Assembly (NCBI GenBank): GCA_900755095.1
Contig: CAAEFE010000093.1
Span: 1 to 16,063 of the forward strand
Direction: 5' to 3'
DNA from: an uncultured Bacteroides sp.
Lineage (GTDB): Bacteria; Bacteroidota; Bacteroidia; Bacteroidales; Bacteroidaceae
DNA: 16,063 bases
Below are positions 7,957-15,115 of this stretch, piece after piece; the stretch's first letter is position 1; each line of letters begins with the position of its first letter. A program made the translations under genes and the position numbers. The notes under the pieces are model-generated. The model did not search any database. It was not told the DNA's origin and saw only the letters and a list, made by a program, of their open reading frames with translations.

Positions 7957-8010
7957 GTTTTTTATAAAAATAGGAGGGAGGATATCTCCTTTATACTGTT
8001 TTTTATAAAA
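7957..8010. repeat. Two 13-bp direct repeats in the queH / DUF3352 gap
   Basis: GTTTTTTATAAAA is found at 7957-7969 and 7998-8010, 41 bases apart start to start. Each copy contains the palindrome TTTTATAAAA. They lie in the divergent control region between queH and the DUF3352-like gene, upstream of the latter's promoter. Two sites about four helical turns apart suggest protein binding, but AT-rich chance similarity is possible. Confidence 0.5.
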
Positions 8011-8074
8011 TCTTGTTTATTGAACTAATTCACTAAATGAGTATGAATTAACTAATTAATCTCATCTTTTTTAC

Positions 8075-8082
8075 TACTTTTG
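8075..8082 (+). promoter_or_regulatory. -7 promoter element of the DUF3352-like gene
   Basis: TACTTTTG fits TAnnTTTG exactly and predicts a start near 8089, about 20 nt before the ATG at 8110. It overlaps an in-frame TTG at 8080, which argues that this TTG is not the start codon. No clear -33 box is seen. Confidence 0.6.
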
Positions 8083-8109
8083 TCCATTCAAGTTTATAAC
8101 AACTCAATA

Positions 8110-10152
8110 ATGGATGAATTAAATTGCGGGCAAGGAGAGCAAAATGCAGGCCCGGAGAAGAAAAAAAGTACCTCGAAAATAGTGAAGAGAACTTTAGTTG
8201 TGGCTGCATTGGCTTTGGCGGTATATGTTGTATATTCCGTAGTTTATTTATTTGTCTCACCTGATCGTAATATTCAGCAGATCTATCTGGTTCCGGAAGA
8301 TGCTGCGTTTATCATTCAATCATCGGCTCCGATTGAAGATTGGGAAAAGTTTAGTGGAAGTGAAACATGGCAATGTCTGAAGAAAGCGAAATCTTTCGAG
8401 GAAGTAACGAAGAGCGTAGAGAAGCTCGATTCGGTTGTCAAAAGCAATAAGGTGCTATTGTCGCTTGTCGGTGAACGGGATATGCTTATTTCGCTTCATA
8501 AGACTCGTGCCACAGAGTGGGATTTTTTGCTTATCTTGGATATGCAGAAAACATCGAAGATGGATTTATTGAAAGACCAGGTTGAAACCGTATTGGTCAT
8601 GAGTGGTTTTACTGTGACTAACCGGATGCATAATGGTATTAATATCCTTGAAATGCGCGATTCCGAGACGAGGGATATTTTCTATATTGCTTTTGTCGAT
8701 AATCATTTGGTTGGTTCATACACATCCGGACTTGTCGAGTCGGCTATTGATTCGCGTAATAAACCTAAAATCGGGCTTGATCAGTCTTTTATTGAAACAG
8801 AGAAGTTGGTTTCCGGTAAGGGACTTGTCAGAGTCTTTGTCAATTATGCGCGTGTACCTCAATTTATGTCTATTTATTTAGGTACAAGAAATGAGTACAT
8901 TGATCTGTTTAGCAATTCCATGAATTTTGCCGGACTTTATTTAAATACGAATAAGGAGCGGATGGAAGTGAAAGGATATACATTGAAAAAAGATTCTGCC
9001 GATCCTTATGTCACTGCTTTGTTGAATTCGGGAAAACATAAAATGAAAGCACATGAGATTCTGTCCGGGCGGACAGCTCTTTATACGAATATAGGTTTCA
9101 ATAGTCCGGTGACCTTTGTAAAGGAACTGGAGAATGCACTGTCGGTTCACAATAAACAGTTGTATGATTCTTATCAAAGTTCCCGGAAAAAGATAGAAGG
9201 GTTATTCGGTATATCTTTGGAAGAAAACTTTTTGAGTTGGATGTCAGGAGAGTTTGCTATTACCCAATCCGAACCAGGTTTGTTAGGACATGATCCCGAA
9301 CTGATTCTGGCTATCAGGGCTAAAAGTATTAAAGATGCCCGTAAGAACATGGAATTCATTGAAAAGAAGATTAAGCGACGTACTCCGGTTAAGATTAAGA
9401 CTGCTAATTATAAGGATTTCGAGATTAATTATGTCGAAATGAAAGGCTTTTTTCGCTTGTTCTTTGGAAAGCTATTTGATAAATTTGAGAAGCCATACTA
9501 TACTTATGTTGACGATTATGTAGTTTTTAGTAATAAAGCTGCTTCTTTACTTTCCTTTGTAGAAGATTACGAGCAGAAGAATTTATTAAAAAATAATCCG
9601 GGTTTTGAAAATGCACTGTCATATTTAAAATCAAGTTCTACTATTTTCTTATATACAGATGTGCGCAAGTTTTATTCCCAGTTGAAACCGATGATGAATC
9701 CTGCTACATGGAATGAAATACAATCAAACAAAGACGTTTTGTATTCATTTCCTTACTGGACTATGCAGATTATAGGAGAGGATCAGTCGGCTTCTTTGCA
9801 GTATGTGATGGATTATAGCCCATATCAACTGGAAGAGGTTGACGTTGCTATTGCTACCGATGAAGATGATAAGGAAATGAACGAAGATGCAGAGACCGAA
9901 AAAGAGCAGATGAGCGAACTGAAACGTTTCTATATCGAAAAGTTTGAAGGAAACGTTTTACGGGAGTTTTATCCGGAGGGAGCATTGAAGAGTGAAGCGG
10001 AAGTAAAAGAAGGGAAACGCCATGGTCGTTACCGCGAATATTATGAAGATGGGACATTGAAACTTCGTGGAAAGTATGCAAATAATAAACCGAAGGGTAC
10101 ATGGAAGTACTATACCGAGGACGGAAAATTTGAACGCAAAGAAAAGTTTTAG
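8110..10152 (+). CDS. Membrane-anchored DUF3352-like protein with C-terminal MORN_2-type repeats
   Basis: Function unknown. The protein has 680 residues: a charged cytoplasmic head (1-27), one transmembrane segment (about 28-50), a large domain presumably in the periplasm (about 55-570) that resembles DUF3352 proteins of Bacteroidetes and cyanobacteria, an acidic linker (about 575-605), and a C-terminal tail (612-680) with about three copies of a GxxxxxYYEDGTLKxxGxY unit. That unit is the MORN_2 / YwqK type of repeat, often annotated as an antitoxin although an antitoxin role is not implied here. The ATG at 8110 is chosen because the upstream TTG overlaps the promoter. The gene stands alone, divergent from queH and 108 bases before tRNA-Thr. 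Domain assignment is from recognition of the pattern only. Confidence 0.8.
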   Translation: MDELNCGQGEQNAGPEKKKSTSKIVKRTLVVAALALAVYVVYSVVYLFVSPDRNIQQIYLVPEDAAFIIQSSAPIEDWEKFSGSETWQCLKKAKSFEEVTKSVEKLDSVVKSNKVLLSLVGERDMLISLHKTRATEWDFLLILDMQKTSKMDLLKDQVETVLVMSGFTVTNRMHNGINILEMRDSETRDIFYIAFVDNHLVGSYTSGLVESAIDSRNKPKIGLDQSFIETEKLVSGKGLVRVFVNYARVPQFMSIYLGTRNEYIDLFSNSMNFAGLYLNTNKERMEVKGYTLKKDSADPYVTALLNSGKHKMKAHEILSGRTALYTNIGFNSPVTFVKELENALSVHNKQLYDSYQSSRKKIEGLFGISLEENFLSWMSGEFAITQSEPGLLGHDPELILAIRAKSIKDARKNMEFIEKKIKRRTPVKIKTANYKDFEINYVEMKGFFRLFFGKLFDKFEKPYYTYVDDYVVFSNKAASLLSFVEDYEQKNLLKNNPGFENALSYLKSSSTIFLYTDVRKFYSQLKPMMNPATWNEIQSNKDVLYSFPYWTMQIIGEDQSASLQYVMDYSPYQLEEVDVAIATDEDDKEMNEDAETEKEQMSELKRFYIEKFEGNVLREFYPEGALKSEAEVKEGKRHGRYREYYEDGTLKLRGKYANNKPKGTWKYYTEDGKFERKEKF

Positions 10153-10207
10153 ATAACGTCAACAAAAGTTGATTTAAAAATTAAGCTCAAAAAATAATCG
10201 GATTCTT

Positions 10208-10237
10208 TTTGTTTTCTCAAATAAAGCTGTAATTTTG
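10208..10237 (+). promoter_or_regulatory. Promoter of tRNA-Thr
   Basis: TTTG (10208-10211) and TAATTTTG (10230-10237) match both Bacteroides promoter boxes, with an 18-nt spacer (usually 19-21). The predicted start is near 10243, giving a short 5' leader before the tRNA at 10261. Confidence 0.75.
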
Positions 10238-10260
10238 CACGCCGTAAACGAGAGACAAAC

Positions 10261-10333
<73 letters not shown>

Positions 10334-10336
10334 CTC

Positions 10337-10382
10337 AAATTAGAACGCTGATTATTATTTAATAATCAGCGTTCTAATTTTT
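10337..10382 (+). terminator. Intrinsic terminator of tRNA-Thr
   Basis: Arms at 10337-10356 and 10361-10380 are perfect 20-bp inverted repeats around a 4-nt loop (ATTT), and the descending arm runs into five T's (10378-10382). It begins three bases after the mature tRNA end. Such a long perfect stem is unusual for a tRNA terminator. Confidence 0.85.
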
Positions 10383-10417
10383 ACAGGATTTCCTGTTCTT
10401 AAAAAGGAAAATCCTGT
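10383..10417. repeat. Second inverted repeat downstream of tRNA-Thr
   Basis: ACAGGATTTCC (10383-10393) pairs with GGAAAATCCTGT (10406-10417) with a single-base bulge and a 12-nt loop. It directly follows the tRNA terminator. It has no U-run on the plus strand. It could be a back-up terminator for minus-strand transcription coming from the ROK gene, or a leader structure for the small gene at 10453. Confidence 0.55.
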
Positions 10418-10452
10418 GTATGTAATAGATGTGAAATATAAAAATGTAATCT

Positions 10453-10548
10453 ATGTTGAGTCGTATCATTGTTTTAGTTGTCGCCGGAGTAGCTGTAGTC
10501 TATATCGTTCGCTTTATAGATAACTTCTTCTCCCAGCGTAGAAGATAA
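10453..10548 (+). CDS. Possible 31-residue membrane micropeptide
   Basis: A short open frame starting ATG and ending TAA. Residues 4-20 are strongly hydrophobic (IIVLVVAGVAVVYIV within it), followed by an amphipathic stretch (FIDNFFS) and a basic end (QRRR), the layout of a single-pass membrane peptide. An in-frame TAA lies just two codons before the ATG, so it cannot be a fragment of a longer gene on this side. The stop lies two bases from the stop of the convergent ROK gene, a tight fit that suggests a real gene. No promoter of the TAnnTTTG kind is seen upstream, only the hairpin at 10383-10417. No function can be assigned. Confidence 0.45.
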   Translation: MLSRIIVLVVAGVAVVYIVRFIDNFFSQRRR

Positions 10549-10550
10549 AA

Positions 10551-11759
10551 CTAGCTTTCAAACATTCTGCTGCGTGCGAGCATACAAGCGCCAACGATGC
10601 CGGCTTTGTCTTTCAGCTTAGATGTGATGATGGCTGAATCTTTATTAACCAGATTTAGAGAGTACTTGCGTACGGCTGTTTTTATGGGTTGGGTGATATA
10701 ATCGCCGGTTAAAGATAAAGTTCCACCTATAATGACCAGTTCCGGGTTGAAGATATTGATTAGCCCGGCAATCTGTTTGCCTAGTTTCTGTCCGATTTCT
10801 TCTACAATTTCAATGCAAAGCAGGTCTTCTTTATTCACAGCGGCAATGATCTCATCAAGAGTGATCGGATTTTCCTCTGTGGCGATTCGTGTAGATAGAA
10901 TGGAACTTTCCCCACTTTGAATACGCTCTAATAAGATACGATGAAGTGCCGATCCGGAAGCTTCCGTCTCCAAACAACCTTTTTTCCCGCAATGGCAGAT
11001 TATCTCATTATCATAAGCACTCATGTGTCCAAATTCACCGGAGAATCCGGATTTCCCGGTATAAATCTTACCATCAATAATAATTCCGATACCTACTCCC
11101 CAGCTTACATTTACAAAAATGATATCCTTTTCTCCTTTTACGCAGCCTTGCATATATTCGCCATAAGTCATGGCACGCGTGTCATTATCAATGGTTACTT
11201 TATATCCCAATTTTTCGGATAATACATCCGCCAACGGCCTTTCCTCAAAATTGAATTGGCTGAAGCTATACCCTGATTCAGGATTTACACGCCCCGACAC
11301 ATTTACATTAATATTTAAGATCTTCTCTTTATTAATAGTGAGTTTCTTTATAAAATTGAGAATATGCTTGCATAACTCATTCATCCCTTCGATTGAGTTC
11401 TCAAACTTATAAGGTATATTCATTTTCAATTCTACCATATCGCCTTTGAAATTTATCAGTCCGATATTGACGGCGAATCTTTTGATGTCTACACCCAAAA
11501 AGTAACCGGATTCCGGATTAAGCCCATAGAGGTTGGGATGGCGTCCGCCACTAGTTTCCAATTTGCCATAATCATTAATATATCCGTCATCACACATTTC
11601 ACCGATAAATTTGGTGACAGTCGGTACACTTAAATCCAGCTCTTTTGAAAGATCGGGAATTGTAGAACTTCCATTATATATATAATGTGTAATAATCCTC
11701 TTTTTGACAAGAGCACTTTTAGAGCCTTTTTCTATTTCTTTCAAGAATTGTTGGTTCAT
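10551..11759 (-). CDS. ROK-family transcriptional repressor
   Basis: Predicted sugar-responsive regulator of 402 residues. Residues about 20-64 form a winged helix-turn-helix (IPDLSKELDLSVPTVTKFIG), as in NagC, Mlc and XylR. The rest is a ROK sugar-kinase-like domain with EFGH (242-245) and the zinc-binding CHCGKKGC (255-262). The DND segment at 191-193 is kept, but the phosphate-binding DxGGT motif is replaced by GVDIKRF, which fits a regulator rather than a kinase. The ATG at 11759 is chosen: the ATG at 11783, eight codons upstream, lies two bases from the -7 element at 11785-11792 and would precede the predicted transcript start. The gene is divergent from the oxidoreductase operon, its likely target. 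The ligand is probably a sugar or sugar phosphate of that pathway. Confidence 0.9.
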   Translation of the reverse strand: MNQQFLKEIEKGSKSALVKKRIITHYIYNGSSTIPDLSKELDLSVPTVTKFIGEMCDDGYINDYGKLETSGGRHPNLYGLNPESGYFLGVDIKRFAVNIGLINFKGDMVELKMNIPYKFENSIEGMNELCKHILNFIKKLTINKEKILNINVNVSGRVNPESGYSFSQFNFEERPLADVLSEKLGYKVTIDNDTRAMTYGEYMQGCVKGEKDIIFVNVSWGVGIGIIIDGKIYTGKSGFSGEFGHMSAYDNEIICHCGKKGCLETEASGSALHRILLERIQSGESSILSTRIATEENPITLDEIIAAVNKEDLLCIEIVEEIGQKLGKQIAGLINIFNPELVIIGGTLSLTGDYITQPIKTAVRKYSLNLVNKDSAIITSKLKDKAGIVGACMLARSRMFES

Positions 11760-11784
11760 AACTATGTATATTTGGTAATTCACA

Positions 11785-11792
11785 CAAAGATA
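11785..11792 (-). promoter_or_regulatory. -7 promoter element of the ROK gene
   Basis: TATCTTTG on the minus strand is an exact TAnnTTTG match. The transcript would start near 11778, about 19 nt before the ATG at 11759. The AT-rich site TTTTATTAATA (11801-11811) lies just upstream, between the -7 and the expected -33 position, as an autoregulatory operator would. Confidence 0.6.
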
Positions 11793-11987
11793 ATTAATTT
11801 TTTTATTAATACGTGGTTTTGAGACCTTGAAAATTAGAATATCTTGAATGTTATATTCCCTATATACTATGTAATGGATTTATATATAGGATAATGTAGC
11901 TATGGACGATTGTGGATATAATAAATGAAATAAGACGATTTGTGAGGTAATTCCCCCTTCTATTAATTAATAATGCGAGGAATAACG

Positions 11988-12003
11988 ATTTTATTAATAA
12001 AAT
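11988..12003. promoter_or_regulatory. Candidate ROK operator, 16-bp palindrome
   Basis: ATTTTATTAATAAAAT is perfectly self-complementary over 16 bases. It lies about 12 bases upstream of the -33 box of the oxidoreductase promoter. Related sequences occur at 11801-11811 and 12057-12066. Mlc and NagC of E. coli, same family, bind AT-rich sites with TTATTTT/AAAATAA half-sites, so the resemblance is reasonable. Assignment to this ROK protein is inference. Confidence 0.5.
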
Positions 12004-12015
12004 ATTTTATTATCT

Positions 12016-12046
12016 ATTGTTTATTTAATAAATATAGCTATATTTG
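12016..12046 (+). promoter_or_regulatory. Promoter of the oxidoreductase operon
   Basis: TATATTTG (12039-12046) is an exact TAnnTTTG -7 element. ATTG (12016-12019) is a near-consensus -33 box at 19-nt spacing. The transcript would start near 12053, about 40 nt before the ATG at 12094. Confidence 0.7.
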
Positions 12047-12056
12047 TGCCGTGATA

Positions 12057-12066
12057 TTATTAATAA
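12057..12066. promoter_or_regulatory. Candidate ROK operator at the transcript start
   Basis: TTATTAATAA is a 10-bp palindrome, and the 12 bases TTATTAATAAAA also occur inside the larger palindrome at 11988-12003. It lies within a few bases of the predicted start of the oxidoreductase transcript, a classic position for repression. Confidence 0.45.
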
Positions 12067-12093
12067 AACTCTATATCCTTAAATGAATTTAGT

Positions 12094-13968
12094 ATGAGAA
12101 ACTATTTTTTAGGTCTGTGTTTATTATTTGCTTTGTGTTTTACGGCATGCTCTCATTCAGATGATTCTGTTGATGTGCTAATTATTGGTGGAGGCGCTAG
12201 TGGAGTGACTGCTGGTATTCAGTCTGCTCGAATGGGGGCTGCAACATTGATAGTAGAAGAAACAGAATGGCTGGGTGGAATGCTTACATCTGCAGGTGTA
12301 AGTGCTGTTGACGGAAACTATGATTTACCGGCAGGCTTGTTTGGTGAGTTTCGCGGACATTTGGCAGATTATTATGGAGGGCTTGATTCTCTAAAAACCG
12401 GTTGGGTGAGTGCAGTGTTGTTTGAACCTTCAGTCGGAAATAAAATTTTCCATGAAATGGTTGACGCGGAGAAAAATTTAAAAGTATGGCATAATGCTAC
12501 TTTGGTAAAGCTGGAAAGAGAGAATGATGCTTGGATTGCTCAAATTCAGATGAAAGATAATACAATTAAAAAAATACATGCTAAAATATTGATTGATGGT
12601 ACTGAATTGGGGGATATAGCAAAAATGTGCGGGGTGAAATATGATGTCGGTATGGAAAGCCGTCATGATACTAAAGAAGATATTGCTCCGGAAGAGAAAA
12701 ATAATATAGTTCAGGATATTACATACGTAGCAATCTTGAAAGATTATGGTAAAGATGTGACTATTCCTTGTCCTGAAGGATATAATAAAGATGAATTTGC
12801 TTGTGCTTGTGCCAGTCATGTTTGTATCATGCCTAAAGAACCGGATCGTGTATGGTCTAAAGACATGATGATAACTTATGGAAAACTTCCTAATAATAAA
12901 TACATGATTAATTGGCCGATAGAAGGCAATGATTATTATGTAAACTTGATTGAAATGACCCGTGAGGAACGTGAAGAAGCCTTGAAATATGCAAAACATT
13001 ATACGATGTGTTTCGTTTATTTTCTGCAACATGAATTAGGTTTTAATACATTGGGCTTAGCTGATGATGAATATCCTACAGCCGACAAATTACCATTTAT
13101 TCCTTACCATAGAGAGTCTAGGAGAATCCATGGGCTAGTACGTTTTGATTTAAATCATGCTTGTGAACCGTTCAGGCAGTCTCAACCTCTTTATCGTACT
13201 TGTATTGCCGTGGGGAATTATCCTGTGGACCATCATCATACGCGTTATCATGGATATGAAGAGTTGCCTAATCTTTATTTTCATCCGATACCGTCATACG
13301 GTTTACCTTTAGGAACTTTGATTCCGAAAGATGTTGAAGGATTGATTGTTGCTGAAAAATCAATATCTGTTTCTAATATAATTAATGGTACCACTCGTTT
13401 GCAGCCGATGGTTATGCAGATCGGGCAGGCAGCGGGAGCATTAGCAGCTCTTGCGGTGAAAGAAGGTAAAAATATAAGAGAAGTATCTGTTCGGGAAGTA
13501 CAAAATGCGATTTTGGATGGAAAAGGATATTTATTGCCTTATTTAGATGTTGAGTTAGATCACCCAATGTTTAAGTCACTACAACGTATCGGCTCTACAG
13601 GTATATTAAAAGGTATAGGTAAAAGTGTTGACTGGTCAAATCAAATGTGGTTCAGAGCGGATACATTATTATTGGCAAATGAGTTGAAAGGATTGGGTGA
13701 TGTTTATCCTTTTGTCAATAAGCAAGTATTCGAAGGTAATAATACCATATCAATTCAGAAAGCTACAGAGCTAGTAGGAGAGATTGCAGAAAAAGAAGGT
13801 ATTGAGATGAAAGAGGGTAGGGTAGAAGAGATCTGGGATAAATTTGATTTGAAAGATTTTGATATGAATCGAAATATTTTGAGAAGTGAAATGGCAATTT
13901 TGATTGATCAGATATTAGATCCTTTCAATAATAAAAAAGTAGATATTATAGGGCAATATATTCAATAG
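12094..13968 (+). CDS. Lipoprotein FAD-dependent oxidoreductase
   Basis: Predicted exported flavoprotein of 624 residues in the FAD_oxidored family (PF12831 type), which is poorly characterised. A lipoprotein signal ends at Cys19 (CFTAC). The following SHSDDS contains the Ser-Asp-Asp kind of sequence that may aid surface display in Bacteroides. The Rossmann dinucleotide motif GGGASG (32-37) ends with the ribose-binding acidic pair at 55-56, and WLGGMLTSAG follows. A histidine-rich segment DHHHTRYH (about 379-386) may line the active site. TTRLQPMVMQIGQAAGALAAL (from about 433) is the C-terminal FAD-binding block. The last 120 residues resemble SLH-like repeats (SLQRIGSTGILKG; RSEMAILIDQ). It is the first gene of the operon, 44 bases before the DUF4434 gene. 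The electron acceptor and substrate are unknown; a sugar or glycoside is inferred from the neighbours. Confidence 0.85.
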   Translation: MRNYFLGLCLLFALCFTACSHSDDSVDVLIIGGGASGVTAGIQSARMGAATLIVEETEWLGGMLTSAGVSAVDGNYDLPAGLFGEFRGHLADYYGGLDSLKTGWVSAVLFEPSVGNKIFHEMVDAEKNLKVWHNATLVKLERENDAWIAQIQMKDNTIKKIHAKILIDGTELGDIAKMCGVKYDVGMESRHDTKEDIAPEEKNNIVQDITYVAILKDYGKDVTIPCPEGYNKDEFACACASHVCIMPKEPDRVWSKDMMITYGKLPNNKYMINWPIEGNDYYVNLIEMTREEREEALKYAKHYTMCFVYFLQHELGFNTLGLADDEYPTADKLPFIPYHRESRRIHGLVRFDLNHACEPFRQSQPLYRTCIAVGNYPVDHHHTRYHGYEELPNLYFHPIPSYGLPLGTLIPKDVEGLIVAEKSISVSNIINGTTRLQPMVMQIGQAAGALAALAVKEGKNIREVSVREVQNAILDGKGYLLPYLDVELDHPMFKSLQRIGSTGILKGIGKSVDWSNQMWFRADTLLLANELKGLGDVYPFVNKQVFEGNNTISIQKATELVGEIAEKEGIEMKEGRVEEIWDKFDLKDFDMNRNILRSEMAILIDQILDPFNNKKVDIIGQYIQ

Positions 13969-14012
13969 GTAATAATAATATAAGTGTTAACTGCTGTTTT
14001 AATTAAACTAAT

Positions 14013-15110
14013 ATGAAAACATTAGATCGAAGAGACTTTCTAAAAAAAGCCACATTGGCTGGCGCGTCAGCCTTGACTGTACCAACTTTGTTTGAATCTT
14101 GTACTTCAAAAGCTAGTGCCAGTACAGTAGTGGCAACTGATGGTTTGGAAAGTAAACTCATTGTTCCTAAAAACAATGGCTTAAAAATTACCGGAACTTT
14201 TTTGGATGAAATATCACATGATATTCCACATCAGAACTGGGGTGAGAAAGAATGGGACTTGGATTTTCAGCACATGAAAAATATAGGAATTGATACAGTA
14301 ATAATGATCCGTTCTGGTTATCGTAAGTTTGTCACTTTTCCTTCTCCTTATTTATTGAAGAAAGGTTGTTATATGCCTTCCGTTGACTTGGTGGATATGT
14401 TTTTACGTTTAGCTGAAAAGTATGGAATGAAATTCTATTTTGGACTATACGATTCGGGTAAATACTGGGACACAGGGGATATGACCTGGGAAGTGGAAGA
14501 TAACAAATATGTAATTGATGAAGTTTGGGAAAATTATGGTTCCAAGTATAAAAGTTTTGGAGGATGGTATATCAGTGGTGAAATAAGCCGGGCAACGAAA
14601 GGGGCGATTGGTGCTTTTCATGCATTAGGAAAACAATGTAAGGATATATCTAATGGATTGCCTACTTTTATATCTCCTTGGATTGATGGCAAAAAAGCAA
14701 TCATGGGAACGACAAAAATGACGAGAGAAGATGCCGTTTCTGTACAACAACACGAAAAAGAATGGGATGAAATTTTTGATGGAATTCATGATGTGGTAGA
14801 TGCATGTGCATTTCAAGATGGGCATATTGATTATGACGAATTGGATGCGTTCTTTTCTGTCAATAAAAAATTAGCAGATAAGTATGGTATGCAATGTTGG
14901 ACAAATGCCGAATCTTTTGACCGTGATATGCCAATTCGTTTTCTACCCATTAAGTTTGATAAACTTCGGATGAAGTTGGAAGCAGCCAAACGTGCCGGAT
15001 ATGATAAGGCTATTACTTTTGAATTTTCTCATTTTATGAGTCCGCAATCAGCCTATCTGCAAGCTGGTCATTTATATGACAGATATAAAGAATATTTTGA
15101 AATAAAATAA
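14013..15110 (+). CDS. DUF4434 TIM-barrel protein with Tat-type signal
   Basis: Probable exported glycoside hydrolase-like enzyme of 365 residues. The N-terminus LDRRDFLKKATLAG (4-17) is a twin-arginine signal. It leads to Cys30 (FESC), a poor but possible lipid-attachment site. The mature part begins near KITGTFLDE (58-66), which with W76 opens the DUF4434 barrel. Acidic candidates at strand ends are Glu190 (GGWYISGE), Asp269 (AFQDG), Glu300 (WTNAE) and Glu337 (ITFEF). A retaining hydrolase would use two of these, but no activity is established for the family as far as I know. It lies between the FAD enzyme and the transporter, with a 5-base gap to the latter. A Tat signal implies folding in the cytoplasm first, in contrast to the Sec/lipoprotein signal of its neighbour. 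Confidence 0.85.
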   Translation: MKTLDRRDFLKKATLAGASALTVPTLFESCTSKASASTVVATDGLESKLIVPKNNGLKITGTFLDEISHDIPHQNWGEKEWDLDFQHMKNIGIDTVIMIRSGYRKFVTFPSPYLLKKGCYMPSVDLVDMFLRLAEKYGMKFYFGLYDSGKYWDTGDMTWEVEDNKYVIDEVWENYGSKYKSFGGWYISGEISRATKGAIGAFHALGKQCKDISNGLPTFISPWIDGKKAIMGTTKMTREDAVSVQQHEKEWDEIFDGIHDVVDACAFQDGHIDYDELDAFFSVNKKLADKYGMQCWTNAESFDRDMPIRFLPIKFDKLRMKLEAAKRAGYDKAITFEFSHFMSPQSAYLQAGHLYDRYKEYFEIK

Positions 15111-15115
15111 ATGTT

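Larger units (their letters stand above)
11760..12093. promoter_or_regulatory. Divergent control region between the ROK gene and the oxidoreductase operon
   Basis: This 334-bp AT-rich stretch has no credible gene. It holds a minus-strand promoter (11785-11792), a plus-strand promoter (12016-12046), three TTATTAATA-type palindromic sites (11801-11811, 11988-12003, 12057-12066), the perfect palindrome TATTAATTAATA (11961-11972), and an 8-bp inverted repeat CCTATATA/TATATAGG (11859-11866 with 11883-11890, 16-nt spacer). Confidence 0.7.

Noticed and set aside
8080..8109. TTG start of the DUF3352-like gene at 8080
   Set aside because: It overlaps a perfect TAnnTTTG element; the ATG at 8110 fits better.
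12478..13032. 184-codon open frame on the minus strand
   Set aside because: It lies wholly inside the FAD oxidoreductase gene, its translation is rich in Phe, Ile and His as expected for an antisense shadow, and it has no promoter.
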